Assembly: GCA_008973525.1 (NCBI GenBank)
Contig: WACJ01000220.1
Location: 62,001-126,000 of the forward strand
Length of the DNA stretch: 64,000 nucleotides
Source: Stenopsyche tienmushanensis
Taxonomy: Eukaryota; Arthropoda; Insecta; Trichoptera; Stenopsychidae
Reading direction: 5' to 3'
Below are positions 52,201 to 59,606 of the stretch, one piece after another. The translations under genes and the position numbers were made by a program. The notes below the pieces were generated by a model. It was not told where the DNA came from and made no database searches. It worked only from the letters and a program-made list of their open reading frames with translations. Within the stretch, counting starts at the first letter, position 1; every line of letters begins with the position of its first letter.

Positions 52201-55200
52201 TCTAACTCGAATTCTCTCGAATCCAGATACGAATTGACTAAGCACCTCTTTTATATCCAACCTCTTCACAATATTTGTATGTTGAAGTTTTGCATCTGCT
52301 CCGATTTTCGCATCGCCCTGAAGAATGTTTCATTGCTGTCTCTTTTCTTTGAGAATCATCATCCAATCGGTGGTGCGTGTAATTTTACCAAGGGCGTAGT
52401 TTAGTCACTTTTTATGTGTTTTTTTTTAGAATTGAAAGATTTTTACAGCAATCCAAAACGTTCGACATTACAGAACTATTTAATTGAATGATTCAAATAC
52501 AATGCATTGATATTTATTATAATTTATTATGAAATATGTTGAGTTTAATTACATGGGCTTGAAAGTCAAAAAATAAGCATTTAATAAAGTTAGACAGGGT
52601 CATCTATGGGCAATCATATAGTTAAAAATGATTTTTCTGAAGTTTTTCCAAGATTGGGAAAATTTCATCCTTTAACGTTAACAGCATGTGAAGACGCATT
52701 TCTTCAATGTCAGCTTTGCGAAAGAGTTTCCCAACTAAAATATTTATAAAAATCTTCAATCTCTCAAAAAGTTGTGTTACATTCTCGCAGAACAAACAAC
52801 AATCATAAGATATGAGTTTACATAGGAAACTTGGTGTTTATAAAGTTGAACTTATTTCATTTCGAGAGCACTCCTTTTTTGCCCCTCGCTGAAATATCTT
52901 TGTCCATGAAATCCGAAACTTTCCGCTTGCGAAAATGGAGTTGTTGCATTTTTGATGCATTTGTTTCCTATCCTCGGCAGTTTATTAAAGTTTGCATGGC
53001 AGGTGTTACACGGGGTAAGCATCTGCCTCCGAATGGAATGGTATTGAAGTTTGTTTCGTGGCACTTGATGTTGGTTGATCGAATCCCATTTATATATCTC
53101 CAATTTCCTCCAATACGTGCAGAAATCTCCATGCCACTCTTCTTATGCATCTTATGAATATAAATCACAAAAAAGCTCACGCTTACAAACCTGCATCCCG
53201 AATGAACTCCATGAACATGAATACTCTTTGTTTCCATTATCATATTTGAGATATCAACGCTTGAAATACAAACATTTCTCATGCGAAATGTAGACGTGCT
53301 CATATCATGCAAACGTATGCGTGATCAATATAAATGTTTGCAATATTTGAGACGTATATATATATCCAAAATAGACGAGCGATGCATTTTAGATTGATAG
53401 ATTGAGCCTAAAACGGGATAATATCTATTTAATCTGCCGTCTTTGGGGTGGTTTTAGCCATGATAGAAGAAAAGGTTCGTCAGCGAGTCTCGCAATTGGA
53501 CGCTCACATCTGAACTAGATATGCTAACTTTGTTTTTTTTTATTTTTTTTATTAATTTGGATCCTTTTTTTGATTTGATGTTTGAACAAGCTACAGGATG
53601 CGGCAGGAAAACTGTCTTATTTATAATAAAAAATGAATAACACAAACAGTAAAGAAGAACTATTTTTATTTTCTGGAGATAATAAGAGCGATGTGTGATT
53701 TAAAAATATATATCAAACTTGTAAATGTTTGAATAAATATTAAGAAATGTAGTTATAAAAGTGATGCACTCATGGGGCCGACCAATCGTCTTGGCCGCAA
53801 CTAGACTCGGTCTTTCTGCTTAAATTTGTTTATCGACCGATAGTGAACGGAATCAGGTAGGCCGTAAATAAGAAAGTTTCCCTGTCGCACCCTGTACTAT
53901 AGACTAAATGTTTAACTAAAAGATTATTTTGATTAAAAAAAGTGTGGGAATTTAAAGAGTCCGGCAATAAATGTACAGATATTTATTTTGGAACGTTCGA
54001 AACTCGACATGATCGGCTTTAAATAATTAAGATCTAAGCGGGAGGTCATGGACATATCATCAAACACAGCTGTTTTTGATTCATACGCGACTATTATCAG
54101 AGCCGTCTGAAGATCGCCGATGATGCCGAATATCTGCGTAACTGAGGAAAAGAAGCTTAGAGTGGACGTAAATGGAAGAATGCGTTGCTGATAACCGCAT
54201 TCCTTTGTTAAAAGCTTGAAATCTATACATTTGGGACCCATAACAGTGTCTCAAATATGCCACATGTGCGGGCACACTCTCATTGGATCGCTCGAAATAT
54301 GAGTGCATACTCATCAAAGGCTTAAAAAGTCATTCTCTTGAATAATTTATTTATTATTTGGTTAATTTGAGCAAGGAGCGATACATTAAATTGCCCCACC
54401 TCTTAATTTTCAAAATCATCACATTTTTATTAAGAAAATGCAAAAAAAATAATATTTTTAATGAAATTCGTATGTTAAAATGGCGTTGTTGTTATCAGCA
54501 AAGGCCCTAATTACCCGTGTCCGCAGATTTTTGTATAAAAATGTTTTGTAAAGTCGGTGGGTGCAAAAAGTTAAGCACCGAATTTTTTTTATGGGTCAAT
54601 TGTTGTCGGAGGTCAAGTATTTTCGTTGGGGTTATTTTAAATACCTTTTTCCAAATCGCGAAAAAAGTCCACACCGAGAGGGAAAGTAAATGAGCTTTCT
54701 GCGAATTTTTCCCACAGCGCTTAAGATCTTGATTAAATTCGCAGGCAAATACAAAGTAATTAAATACAATAGTCAGATAACGAAGAACTTCTTTTCTTTT
54801 TGGGTAAAAGTTTCTTTAAAACGATTCTATTCCGTTGGAGCAACTCGAGCAGCACGGAAGTTTACAGTCAGAATTTAAGTGTTTATATGTCTTTGTCGTA
54901 CTCCGGCTGGAACAGCAATAAATTTAAACCTCCCCTTAAAAAATCGAGATTTTCTTAATAAATCATTTTGTGATTCATTTTCATTACTATTGCTACTAAA
55001 TACGAGATTTTTAATTATTGACTATTTACCATACGTATTAAAAACAGTTCATATCATTTATCTGTTTAGGACAAAACTATTAGCTGTTATATTTGACAAT
55101 TTTAGATCTAATATTGGCTTCATAACAATATAATACAAATTTAGAAAAAACCGGGTATTCGATCGCGTTTAAGTTATTTTTAAATTCCGATATTTCGAAC

Positions 55201-58200
55201 CACTTATCAGGTTCATTGTCAAGGATTAAATGAATTATTCCTTGACAATGATGGTTGGTCCGAAATATTGGAATAAATACATATATAAACTGGTCAAATA
55301 TGAATTCAAGTTTGAAAGTCGATCGTTCAAGACGTTGTGATCGTCTTAGTCGGAGATGCTACAAAGAGTGGAGTCCTGCGATACTGATGTGCTTACCGCT
55401 CTTTTCCTGTGGCGTTTCTTCCATATCGATATTGATCCATTAACATCCATATTAAAGTGGTTATGAGGATCCATTAAGATAAATCGAGTGACTAGAATAC
55501 CAAAAATAGATGCATAATATGTGGAATATGTTCGTTATTTGAATAATTCGAGCATGTTTGCATAGCGAGCCAGAATGAACGTATCAATAGCATTACTCTC
55601 AGTATAGTGTTGTGTCCATATGTATGCAATGTTTCGACAATTTCATGTTAATTTGTTTGTGCATCGCTTAACCATCAGGAATTCCAATGAATGCCAATGT
55701 TGATTAACCTTTTAACTGCCATAACGTAATTAGTGAGCCGTGCGCCATCGAATTTAGAGATATTGGAAATTGCGAGAAAAGGAGTTTGACTTACATATTT
55801 TATTGCCTAAAAGTTTTTCTGCTAATATTATATACACGAAATAAAAAAAATGGGTGAAATACGTAAGGTTGACGTTATTTCGCACTTATTAACAAACTAA
55901 ACACATACAAATTTTGTATGGGTGCCTAACTTTCTATAACGTTGTGTTTTTACAACGTGGGCCTTATCTTGACGCTATAGAAGGGCTTACTGTATAATCA
56001 TATTTTACAGTGTGTATGCAGCATTATAATTGCAATCACAGCTTCGAAATGATAATATTTTAACCCTTTTTATATGATACGTGATTATAAAAATAGTTAT
56101 GTAGATCCAAAGTTTAGATTTTTTTATGTATAGATATATCCACGTTTGAACTGATTTTATTTAATATTTTAATATTGATTTATTGATGTGGCAGCCCTTT
56201 TTAATGTCATCCTATCCATCGTGCGGCGTCTCTTCGCAGATCCAATAATCGAATGGATTATATGAGCATTTTTAATTAAAGCGTTATTTAAATGGGATTC
56301 AGGTTTAAAGATTCGATGAACCTATAAAGTTCAAGATTAAATATTGATTGAGCATGAATGAAAATTAAAACGGAAAATCAATTGTTATTGGATTATATTT
56401 GTTTTTGAGTTGGTCTGAGTACATTTTTCTTTGATCTTTCTCTTGAAATACATTTCGGATTTACAAGGAAAATTTCTGTTTCAAATTTCCGGGACGACAA
56501 TATTTAATTCACAAGAATTCGCATCTGTTCTTAAAGGATAACATCTGCTCGACAAACATTCGACATAAACACGAAGTAAATATGTATTTATGATGAAAGC
56601 TCATCCTTCAAAGTCCACGGAAGGACGTGTGTCAATTTTTTATTTATGAAGGATATTTATACGCCACGGGGTGAGATCAAATTCATTTCACGTGTAATAT
56701 GGTTATTTTTCAATTATGTTTCAGTTTTTTTTTTGAAGAAACCATCTGGATTGAATCAAACGGGAAATACTCAGGATTCGCTAATTTGATTGTGGGTATT
56801 GTGTTACGGACAAAGCCATGAAAATGCCATGGAGCAGTTTCATCAAATATGAATTCTTAGGGAAAAAAGAGGGATTATTCGAACACTGGGGAAAACGATA
56901 CATGGCTTTGTTGCGGGTTCAATATCGCTTTCTACGCAACCACAAAGAGTGTACAGGGAGGATAGGATAGCTCGGGATAAATTATTACGTGGGAACATAG
57001 CATAAATGTTTTACACAATTATTTGTACGTCCCGGAAATTAAAAGTCATCTGAAGCGTGCCCGAAATGATATTTATTCACATTCAAAAATGACTACGACT
57101 ATGGAAAATAGCCAAAGAGTGCCTTTATCTTATTCGCAGTATTTCTTGTGTTCTTTTTGCAAAATGATACATTCAAACACACAGCAAATTTATCGGGGAA
57201 AAGCGCATAAATGCTGAAAATCGCCGCGCATTTACATATATAAAACGCTGCAAATCGCCCATGAAAATCGCATTAAATAGCTGAAATAATAACGACAATA
57301 ATAAGATCATCCTAAAATGCAATATCCTAATATGTCCAAAAAATTAATTTTAAAAACAATTATATGCACACAAGGCTATTGCATTCATCGATAGATCATC
57401 ACAAAATACATATATAAAGGTTTCGACTTACGTTGTGCATCCACCGTATCTGGTATATCCACGGATTCGATTTGATGTTGCATTCAAAGTATACGTCGGC
57501 AGACTCCCTGATCATAGTCGAGTTAAGGCTACTGCCCAACTCCAGGGAGACCAGGGGGACATCTGATGCATAGAAAGCAAAATCTGGCTGTGTTTTTTTA
57601 TTGATAAAATTCAAAAGCATCCACTTTCACATTAATAAAGCCTTGCATATGCACCATCACATCGCGATGTTGAAGTTTGAGCAAAAAATGCCAATTAATC
57701 GATTTTGGGGCCGAACCCCAAAGCTAATGAAGCTCTACACGAACAATGTGATGGCGCATAAAATACTCAGAAATTCCCAAATTCAACAACTCCAAAAATA
57801 TTTTTTTTATGGAATGTAAATTCGTTTTAATAGTTTGATATGGTTTTCATAGCCTGTATGTTTTAATAAAAGTGTAGTGGTTCACATTTTAATTTGATGA
57901 CTAAATCACAGAACTACGAGTACCAGAAGTATCCGAGTTGAATAAAATCCACATTTTTTTTTGTGTTTTCTATGTTAGGTCGGATACTCCTGGGATTATA
58001 CTCGTAATTATGGATATCTAATGTATGTTTGTCTGTTCGTTCATATATTTTGCATGAATAATTTTTATTCTGAATTTAAATTTGTTTGATGAATATAATA
58101 TAACACTATTGAGGATGTAATCATATTTTTCCATAAAAAAGTTTGTTCCAAAAAGATGGAACCTGCGAGCTATGTGGCCTGATATTGGAAAGATATTGTG

Positions 58201-58567
58201 TAATTTTTCTGGAGCCAATTTATAAGCGATTGATATTCATGTAAGATGATCAAGTATTATGCAATTTTATTCATGTTTATTTAATAACGTAGAGGGTTGT
58301 TTGCCGACTGTTAAGGTCCCTAAGTAGTTGTTGTTTGAATTGGGAACCGCTGGACTGGAGGTATCGAAATAACGTTATATGTTTGAGGTTAGTGGAGATG
58401 CTCGCGGCATTAGAGTACTCACGTTGTATGTCAAGCTTCCATCCATCCTCCAGGCCGCTATCAGGAATGAGGTTCTGTACCCCCCGGCACGATAGGAACT
58501 TACCGCTGTCCTCTATGGTGGGGGTGAACGTCAGCACGCTCGTCGTCATGTTGCCGTCGGCTGATGT
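28202..58567 (-). CDS. Sidestep-family Ig-superfamily receptor, 3' part (nine exons)
   Basis: This is a single-pass cell-surface receptor related to Drosophila Sidestep (Side) proteins, which bind Beaten-path proteins and guide motor axons. Nine exons join in one frame: 58567-58423, 57562-57432, 51111-50952, 40391-40095, 39567-39271, 36486-36262, 35930-35776, 34675-34565 and 28282-28202. Every intron has GT/AG ends, and exon phases agree at all eight joins. The 1602 coding bases give 533 residues and a stop. Order of parts: end of an Ig domain, a complete Ig domain split over two exons, another Ig domain with an extra cysteine pair, one FnIII domain, a transmembrane helix, and a proline-rich cytoplasmic tail. 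Family signatures are [48 protein letters not shown] and TRSVATY. The N-terminal signal peptide and first Ig domains are not in the window. The paralogue (Side to Side-VIII) cannot be told, so no symbol is given. Family assignment is by recognition; exon joins are read directly. Confidence 0.9.
28586..29472. mobile_element. hAT element, copy 2, both ends and target duplication intact
   Basis: The 887-bp element begins TAGGGAATCCAATCCCGAG and ends CCCGGGATTGGATTCCCTA. It is flanked by perfect 8-bp duplications GTCCAGAT at 28578-28585 and 29473-29480, the hAT hallmark. It sits in the last intron of the receptor gene. Near the left end it lacks the extra CCCGGGA repeats seen in copy 1. It carries only a transposase tail and so is non-autonomous. 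Confidence 0.92.
28742..28987 (-). pseudogene. hAT transposase C-terminal fragment, frameshifted
   Basis: The frame from 28987 reads [20 protein letters not shown] and then [10 protein letters not shown], after which a one-base deletion relative to the copy at 3799-4038 (gtctgatctg against gtctggatctg) ends it early. The conserved E-R pair has become G-R. The catalytic core is absent. Confidence 0.85.
29480..30440. other. Intron, no feature recognised
   Basis: Part of the last intron of the receptor gene. A short cccggataatcgaaatacc string near 29646 resembles a pogo-type terminus but stands alone. Confidence 0.35.
30467..30976 (+). pseudogene. LINE fragment: RT block joined to ORF2 C-terminal region
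   Basis: The 30467 frame reads [18 protein letters not shown], matching the first RT catalytic block. About 200 bp later an open frame (30665-30976) reads [34 protein letters not shown], then [20 protein letters not shown]. The latter is the R1/I-type pattern just before the C-terminal zinc knuckle (L-A-x-E-R, W-x-x-R-W, H-R-L-I). Most of the RT between them is deleted. It lies in the sense strand opposite to the receptor gene, inside its last intron. Confidence 0.75.
31478..31934 (+). mobile_element. TTAA-flanked element family E, 5'-truncated copy
   Basis: Starts near gaaagagcactcttgtacat and follows copy 1 to actccttcaaagg and TTAA at 31935. The gaggag left terminus is not present, and about 60 bp around the ttgaatcgattttttgtgca region has been lost. 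Confidence 0.65.
32000..33640. other. Intron, mostly featureless
   Basis: Within the last intron. At 32288-32310 gagggtcatccagaaagtaa resembles a mariner 5' terminus. The 76-codon frame at 32200-32430 is not recognised. Confidence 0.35.
33655..33930 (+). mobile_element. Mariner-like 3' remnant next to a subterminal repeat
   Basis: From 33730 the plus strand follows the family: gatttatgcgacaaagacac, then gaatacgtgccaccaagcaa, a degraded GGHLN-type end, and a gagcgtccttattgaaagac terminus near 33908-33927. A 60-bp block before it (gatgagtatgcactcacatg) belongs to the repeat also seen at 40.87, 54.25 and 63.38 kb. Confidence 0.55.
34293..34475 (+). pseudogene. LINE C-terminal tail fragment
   Basis: The 60-codon frame includes [20 protein letters not shown] and RYLW, like the R-W-x-D-x-x-x-D-L-x-x-x-N-W-R...W tail of CR1/RTE-type ORF2 proteins. 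It shares gagtggcagta and cgtcggaag with the fragment at 51579, showing a common source. It ends 90 bp from receptor exon h. Confidence 0.5.
34565..34675 (-). CDS. Sidestep-like exon h: proline-rich cytoplasmic tail
   Basis: This exon is too short for ordinary ORF scans. It lies between a tgttcatag acceptor and a gtaaaa donor and is exactly 37 codons, phase 0 at both ends, matching exon g. It reads [20 protein letters not shown] and then [17 protein letters not shown]. The PxxP-rich run could bind SH3 or WW domains (inference). The clean phase match and consensus splice sites support it, although no conserved domain helps. Confidence 0.8.
35776..35930 (-). CDS. Sidestep-like exon g: cytoplasmic tail
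   Basis: The acceptor is a ttcaacag run and the donor is gtaagt. The first two bases complete a glycine codon, and the exon ends on a codon boundary (CDRT). It encodes an acidic start ([19 protein letters not shown]) followed by a proline- and threonine-rich stretch ([18 protein letters not shown]) and several tyrosines. No catalytic domain is present, as expected for the tails of this family, which are thought to bind adaptors. The intron from exon f is only 331 bp. Confidence 0.85.
36262..36486 (-). CDS. Sidestep-like exon f: transmembrane helix and start of cytoplasmic tail
   Basis: The acceptor is a tgttacag run and the donor is gtaaat. The phase is 1 at both ends. After an extracellular stub ([11 protein letters not shown]) comes a hydrophobic run of about 23 residues rich in A, G, V and L (from [13 protein letters not shown] to IVLLAAQ). 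A strongly basic stop-transfer segment ([17 protein letters not shown]) then fixes the orientation with the C-terminus inside the cell. The exon is very GC-rich compared with the window, so an open frame on the opposite strand is only a shadow. Confidence 0.9.
36812..36870 (-). repeat. Foldback MITE family C, right-half unit
   Basis: ataattgtcgcttcaggacg followed by caaataagagagtttccctt and cgcaccctg, the same arrangement as at 20265-20325. It lies in the 2.8-kb intron between exons e and f. Confidence 0.55.
36924..37424 (-). mobile_element. TTAA-flanked element family E, inverted copy
   Basis: This 501-bp copy is flanked by TTAA at 36920-36923 and 37425-37428. Ends are ccttttgaggag and ctcctcaacagc, an inverted pair with two differences. 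The body is the reverse complement of the 24-kb copy. Open frames on its minus strand (36989-37171, 37232-37420) align with frames in the other copies. It lies in the intron between exons e and f. Confidence 0.8.
37430..39200. other. Intron, no feature recognised
   Basis: AT-rich intron between exons e and f. A gagcgtctttattgaaataa string at 39203-39222 resembles the mariner 3' terminus listed at 14.8 kb; a short family C fragment lies near 37525. Confidence 0.4.
39271..39567 (-). CDS. Sidestep-like exon e: fibronectin type III domain
   Basis: The acceptor is a cttcgcag run and the donor is gtaagt. The phase is 1 at both ends, as is typical of a domain-sized exon. The joined reading is PAGKPDM, followed by [29 protein letters not shown], a [10 protein letters not shown] strand and [10 protein letters not shown], which is the F-G region of an FnIII fold. 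Sidestep-family proteins carry one such domain directly before the membrane. Two sequons (NCT, NQT) are present. The intron to exon d is only 527 bp and holds a SINE-like insert. Confidence 0.93.
39860..40066 (-). repeat. tRNA-derived SINE-like element, copy 1
   Basis: On the minus strand tgggcatggcgtccgatttc and gaggcgtt resemble a Leu/Ser-type tRNA 5' half with an A box. About 30 bp on, ggttcgaaattcggacc (39876-39892) resembles a B box. The block aligns with 49096-49275. It lies in the 527-bp intron between exons d and e, ending about 30 bp from the exon d donor. Confidence 0.5.
40095..40391 (-). CDS. Sidestep-like exon d: membrane-proximal Ig domain
   Basis: The acceptor is a tatgcag run and the donor is gtacgt. 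The two opening bases complete a phenylalanine codon, giving [11 protein letters not shown], a family hallmark, and one base is left at the end. A whole Ig domain sits in this exon: the first core cysteine in [11 protein letters not shown], the core tryptophan in FTWKFNTS, the TRSVATYMP strand, and the second cysteine in [12 protein letters not shown]. Two more cysteines (PTCRP and EPCVF) probably form the second disulphide typical of this family's last Ig domain. Two N-glycosylation sequons (NFT, NTS) are visible. A SINE-like repeat ends about 30 bp beyond the donor. Confidence 0.93.
40864..40960 (+). repeat. TTAACCCTTTGATGAG-ended repeat, piggyBac-like terminus
   Basis: The end TTAACCCTTTGATGAGTAT combines a TTAA site with a CCC-starting terminus, as in piggyBac-type elements. 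Subterminal catatgctacgggtgccc resembles blocks at 33655, 54245 (inverted) and 63385. No transposase is visible. Confidence 0.35.
41060..41590 (-). pseudogene. Mariner-like transposase interrupted by an LTR-like insert
   Basis: Reading on the minus strand, [20 protein letters not shown] carries the second catalytic Asp block (H-D-N-A-x-x-H-T...E-F-L-A). It is cut at 41466. On the far side of the insert the frame continues as [16 protein letters not shown], matching P-x-Y-S-P-D-L-A-P-x-D-F. The 3' end is near a gacttttgggacactccc terminus (about 41060). Stops and frameshifts are present, including loss of His and Asp residues. Confidence 0.65.
41221..41466. mobile_element. LTR-like insert with primer-binding-site-like motif, nested in a mariner
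   Basis: TGTAGCGTGGGTGAAAT at 41221 begins a 117-bp unit ending ACGCTGCA. After one base comes TGGTGTCAGAAGTGGGAT (41339-41356). The remainder ends atttcatccatgctata, an inverted match to the first terminus. A cgttgt string occurs near both borders. It resembles 43185-43315 and the ends of 47347-47751. Confidence 0.5.
42000..43170. other. Intron, no feature recognised
   Basis: Within the 10.6-kb intron between exons c and d. The 91-codon frame at 41990-42265 has no recognisable domain. Confidence 0.35.
43185..43315 (+). repeat. LTR-like fragment with primer-binding-site-like motif
   Basis: gcgttacaa is followed by tggtgtcagaagtaagat, then gagaattgaatcggcacaga and an end atttcgcacacgctaca. 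Order and spacing match 41330-41466, so it is a second copy of the same fragment. Confidence 0.5.
44430..44640 (+). pseudogene. Mariner-like C-terminal and 3' remnant
   Basis: Contains gaagtcatcgaaaactgagc, gaatacgcgccaccaagcaa and a GG-x-F/L-N-type end, then a 3' terminus aagcgttcttattgaaaaac near 44610-44629. The copy aligns with those at 14.6 and 33.8 kb and lacks the catalytic domain. Confidence 0.55.
45050..45260. other. GC-rich island inside an intron
   Basis: A 200-bp stretch with much higher GC than its surroundings, including ggcatttggcgccgccagac and ggcagcacgtg. It contains no open frame or repeat match that I can identify. A cis-regulatory or insulator role is possible but unproven. 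Confidence 0.3.
45949..46869 (+). mobile_element. TTAA-flanked element family A, complete copy
   Basis: The 921-bp element sits between TTAA at 45945-45948 and 46870-46873. Inverted termini are ggcgtcttctcacttta and taaagtgagaagacgcc. Inside, ggctatagcgcatatcatca and its complement form a second inverted pair around A/T tracts and acgcg. No transposase is encoded, so mobility would need a protein in trans. It lies in the intron between exons c and d. Confidence 0.88.
47347..47751 (-). repeat. LTR-like unit followed by primer-binding-site-like motif
   Basis: The 405-bp unit has TG/CA ends (TGTCACG...CGCTACA on the plus strand). On the minus strand its end is followed by TGGTGTCAGAAATGACAG (47328-47345), placed where a retrotransposon primer-binding site would be. 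The core gcgggaaagacgtcttcccg plus caaggctat aligns with 23544-23970. No gag or pol follows on the minus strand, so it is a relic. Confidence 0.55.
48879..49088 (+). pseudogene. Mariner-like transposase N-terminal (HTH) fragment
   Basis: Residues 14-60 of the 69-codon frame read [20 protein letters not shown] then [20 protein letters not shown]. This matches the second helix-turn-helix of mariner transposases (P-x-E-x-x-x-x-I-x-x-x-V-L-x-D-R-R-x-K...G-I-S). The catalytic domain does not follow. A related minus-strand remnant is at 62.3-62.6 kb. Confidence 0.7.
49096..49275 (-). repeat. tRNA-derived SINE-like element, copy 2
   Basis: Aligns with 39860-40066: the B-box-like ggtctgaaaggcggacc (49112-49128) and, upstream on the minus strand, ggcatagcatccgaccgcaa and ggcactc. 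The shared ccatgaatgaacg segment follows. It starts just after the mariner fragment. Confidence 0.5.
50952..51111 (-). CDS. Sidestep-like exon c: second half of the same Ig domain
   Basis: The acceptor is a catccag run and the donor is gtacga. The exon starts on a codon boundary and leaves one base. Its 53 residues finish the Ig domain begun in exon b: GKQLYNN, a sequon NQS, the family segment [12 protein letters not shown], and the [10 protein letters not shown] motif carrying the second Ig cysteine, then NPVHLDIK leading into the next domain. The preceding intron is 6.3 kb and the following intron is about 10.6 kb, the longest in the visible gene. Exon GC content stands out against the AT-rich surroundings. 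Confidence 0.92.
51579..51722 (+). pseudogene. LINE ORF2 C-terminal tail fragment
   Basis: The frame reads [14 protein letters not shown], stop, [19 protein letters not shown], then after another stop RYALSMGDF. This is the R-x-V-G-R-P-x-x-R-W-x-D-x-V-x-x-D-L...N-W-R tail of CR1/I-type retrotransposons. A tryptophan codon has become the first stop. Located in the intron between exons b and c. Confidence 0.65.
52000..53590. other. Intron, no feature recognised
   Basis: Several overlapping frames of 60-114 codons on both strands (52831-53312) have no recognisable domain and lack support. Confidence 0.35.
53593..53895. mobile_element. Foldback MITE family C, longer copy
   Basis: acaggatgcggcaggaaaac at the left is answered by agtttccctgtcgcaccctg at the right, giving a 303-bp element with inverted ends extended by ttattta and taaataa. 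The interior is unlike the 120-bp copy and holds a repeat O block near 53775. Confidence 0.6.
54245..54325 (-). repeat. Subterminal repeat block, piggyBac-like family
   Basis: The minus strand reads cctttgatgagtatgcactc, then cgagcgatccaatgagag, then a tgcccgcacatgtggca segment. The same order is seen at 33655 and 63385. Confidence 0.4.
55184..55274. repeat. Small foldback element
   Basis: Outer arms attccgatatttcgaacca and its imperfect complement enclose a perfect 12-bp inner stem (cattgtcaagga at 55214-55225, tccttgacaatg at 55239-55250) with a 13-base loop. Confidence 0.6.
55280..57430. other. Intron, no feature recognised
   Basis: Part of the intron between exons b and c. A cttgacgctatagaagggct string at 55970 resembles one at 43480; nothing longer is shared. 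Confidence 0.35.
57432..57562 (-). CDS. Sidestep-like exon b: first half of an Ig domain
   Basis: The acceptor is a catcag run and the donor is gtaagt. The first two bases complete the codon left open by exon a (giving a histidine), and the exon ends on a codon boundary. The 44-residue stretch contains the start of an Ig domain: [10 protein letters not shown], an N-glycosylation sequon (NST), the first Ig cysteine in VYFECNI, and the core tryptophan in IRWMHN. The intron to exon a is about 860 bp. The next exon continues directly with GKQLYNN, the expected strand C' of the same domain. Confidence 0.9.
57912..58019. repeat. Imperfect foldback element
   Basis: tacgagtaccagaagtatcc at the left mirrors ggatactcctgggattatac and ctcgta at the right. 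A related half (tcccagaagtacccgacctg) is at 48768. It lies in the 860-bp intron between exons a and b. Confidence 0.5.
58423..58567 (-). CDS. Sidestep-like exon a: C-terminal part of an Ig domain
   Basis: The exon starts after a cgatcgcag acceptor and ends before a gtgagt donor. It opens on a codon boundary and leaves one base of a split codon. The 48 residues include the F-strand tyrosine-corner equivalent in [10 protein letters not shown] (the second Ig cysteine) and the family motif [14 protein letters not shown], which links to the next Ig domain. The matching first cysteine must lie on an upstream exon outside the window. GC content is well above the flanking intron. This is the most 5' exon I can see; no earlier sidestep exon was found between 58.6 and 64 kb. 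Confidence 0.88.
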
Positions 58568-58639
58568 CTGCGATCAATACACAAAACCACTAATTAAAAT
58601 CATTTCAACTGGTGTACCCACCCACGACGCTATAATTTG

Positions 58640-58770
58640 AAATGCGGTGTAAACACTGAGATAGATTAATAGACGGAAGAGCGCCACCGCGCCTAACGCG
58701 GGCACCGCTCTCCGTCACCTCGACGTCAGCTTGACGGCTGCGGACCGCGCCAGGGCCGCGCAACAATTTC
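58640..58770. other. GC-rich block upstream of exon a
   Basis: About 100 bp of much higher GC than the flanks. The minus-strand frame across it (58605-58799) has no Ig-like motif and does not resemble the sidestep sequence expected before exon a. Function unknown. Confidence 0.25.
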
Positions 58771-59451
58771 CAAAGCGAAACCATTTGTTTCAACGACAAA
58801 ATGTTTAATTACTGCTTCTTACCAATGCGGAAAGACATATTTTGCAAGCGCGAAATGCTTGTGCTCTCTCGAGCTTGAGCTCTACAAATAAAGCACCGCA
58901 ACCTTCTCCGGTCCTATACTAATATATGTTAACATTTAATTAAAATGGTCAGCCAACTTATTTATATTTATGAATGCTTTCAAATTACACACCTTATAAT
59001 ATTTATTCAGCACAAACTCTCTTAATAATTCACATCGGAGAATTCATTATTTGATGAAACATTAAGATCGTACATGTTCATATCCAATGGACATGGATAA
59101 CTATTTCACTCAACTAAGTTAAACTTGAACAACATCCCAATTTCATCATACATCGCTAGAATTTGAAGCTAAAAATATGCTTGTAATGCAATTATTTCAA
59201 CTATCCAGTAATAAAATACCTCATTTACAACATATAAAATAAGAATAATACCAACAAAAATTATTAAAGTTGGTTTATTGGACATGGAAAAAGCGTTTAT
59301 CAAAATCGATCAAATTGATTGTTTTCATATTTTCATCAGCAATTAATTTATAAACATGATTGAAAACCGATATTGAAACAAGAACCAAATCCAATACATG
59401 AAATATTTTCGGGTAAATTTTAAATAGTATTTAATCTTGCCACTACAGGGT

Positions 59452-59502
59452 ACAGGGTGCGCCAGAGAAGCTACCATTCAAGGAAACTTTCCTGCCGCAT
59501 CC
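59452..59502. mobile_element. Foldback MITE family C, 51-bp minimal copy
   Basis: acagggtgcgccagagaagc is followed after a few bases by aactttcctgccgcatcct. The two arms are almost joined, so this is little more than the terminal repeats. Confidence 0.6.
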
Positions 59503-59606
59503 TAGTGAGAAGCTTCAAAACTCAATGCATTGAAAGGAGGCCATCTTAAAAATATCATTTTAAAATATGATATTTTAATATCTTTCGGTAACACGATTTG
59601 TATTAA

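Noticed and set aside
52831..53312. Overlapping frames of 83-114 codons on both strands
   Set aside because: Several frames are open at once, which is a sign of low stop density and not of coding.
58605..58799. Possible upstream receptor exon on the minus strand
   Set aside because: Translation lacks the cysteine/tryptophan pattern of an Ig domain and the residues expected before exon a.
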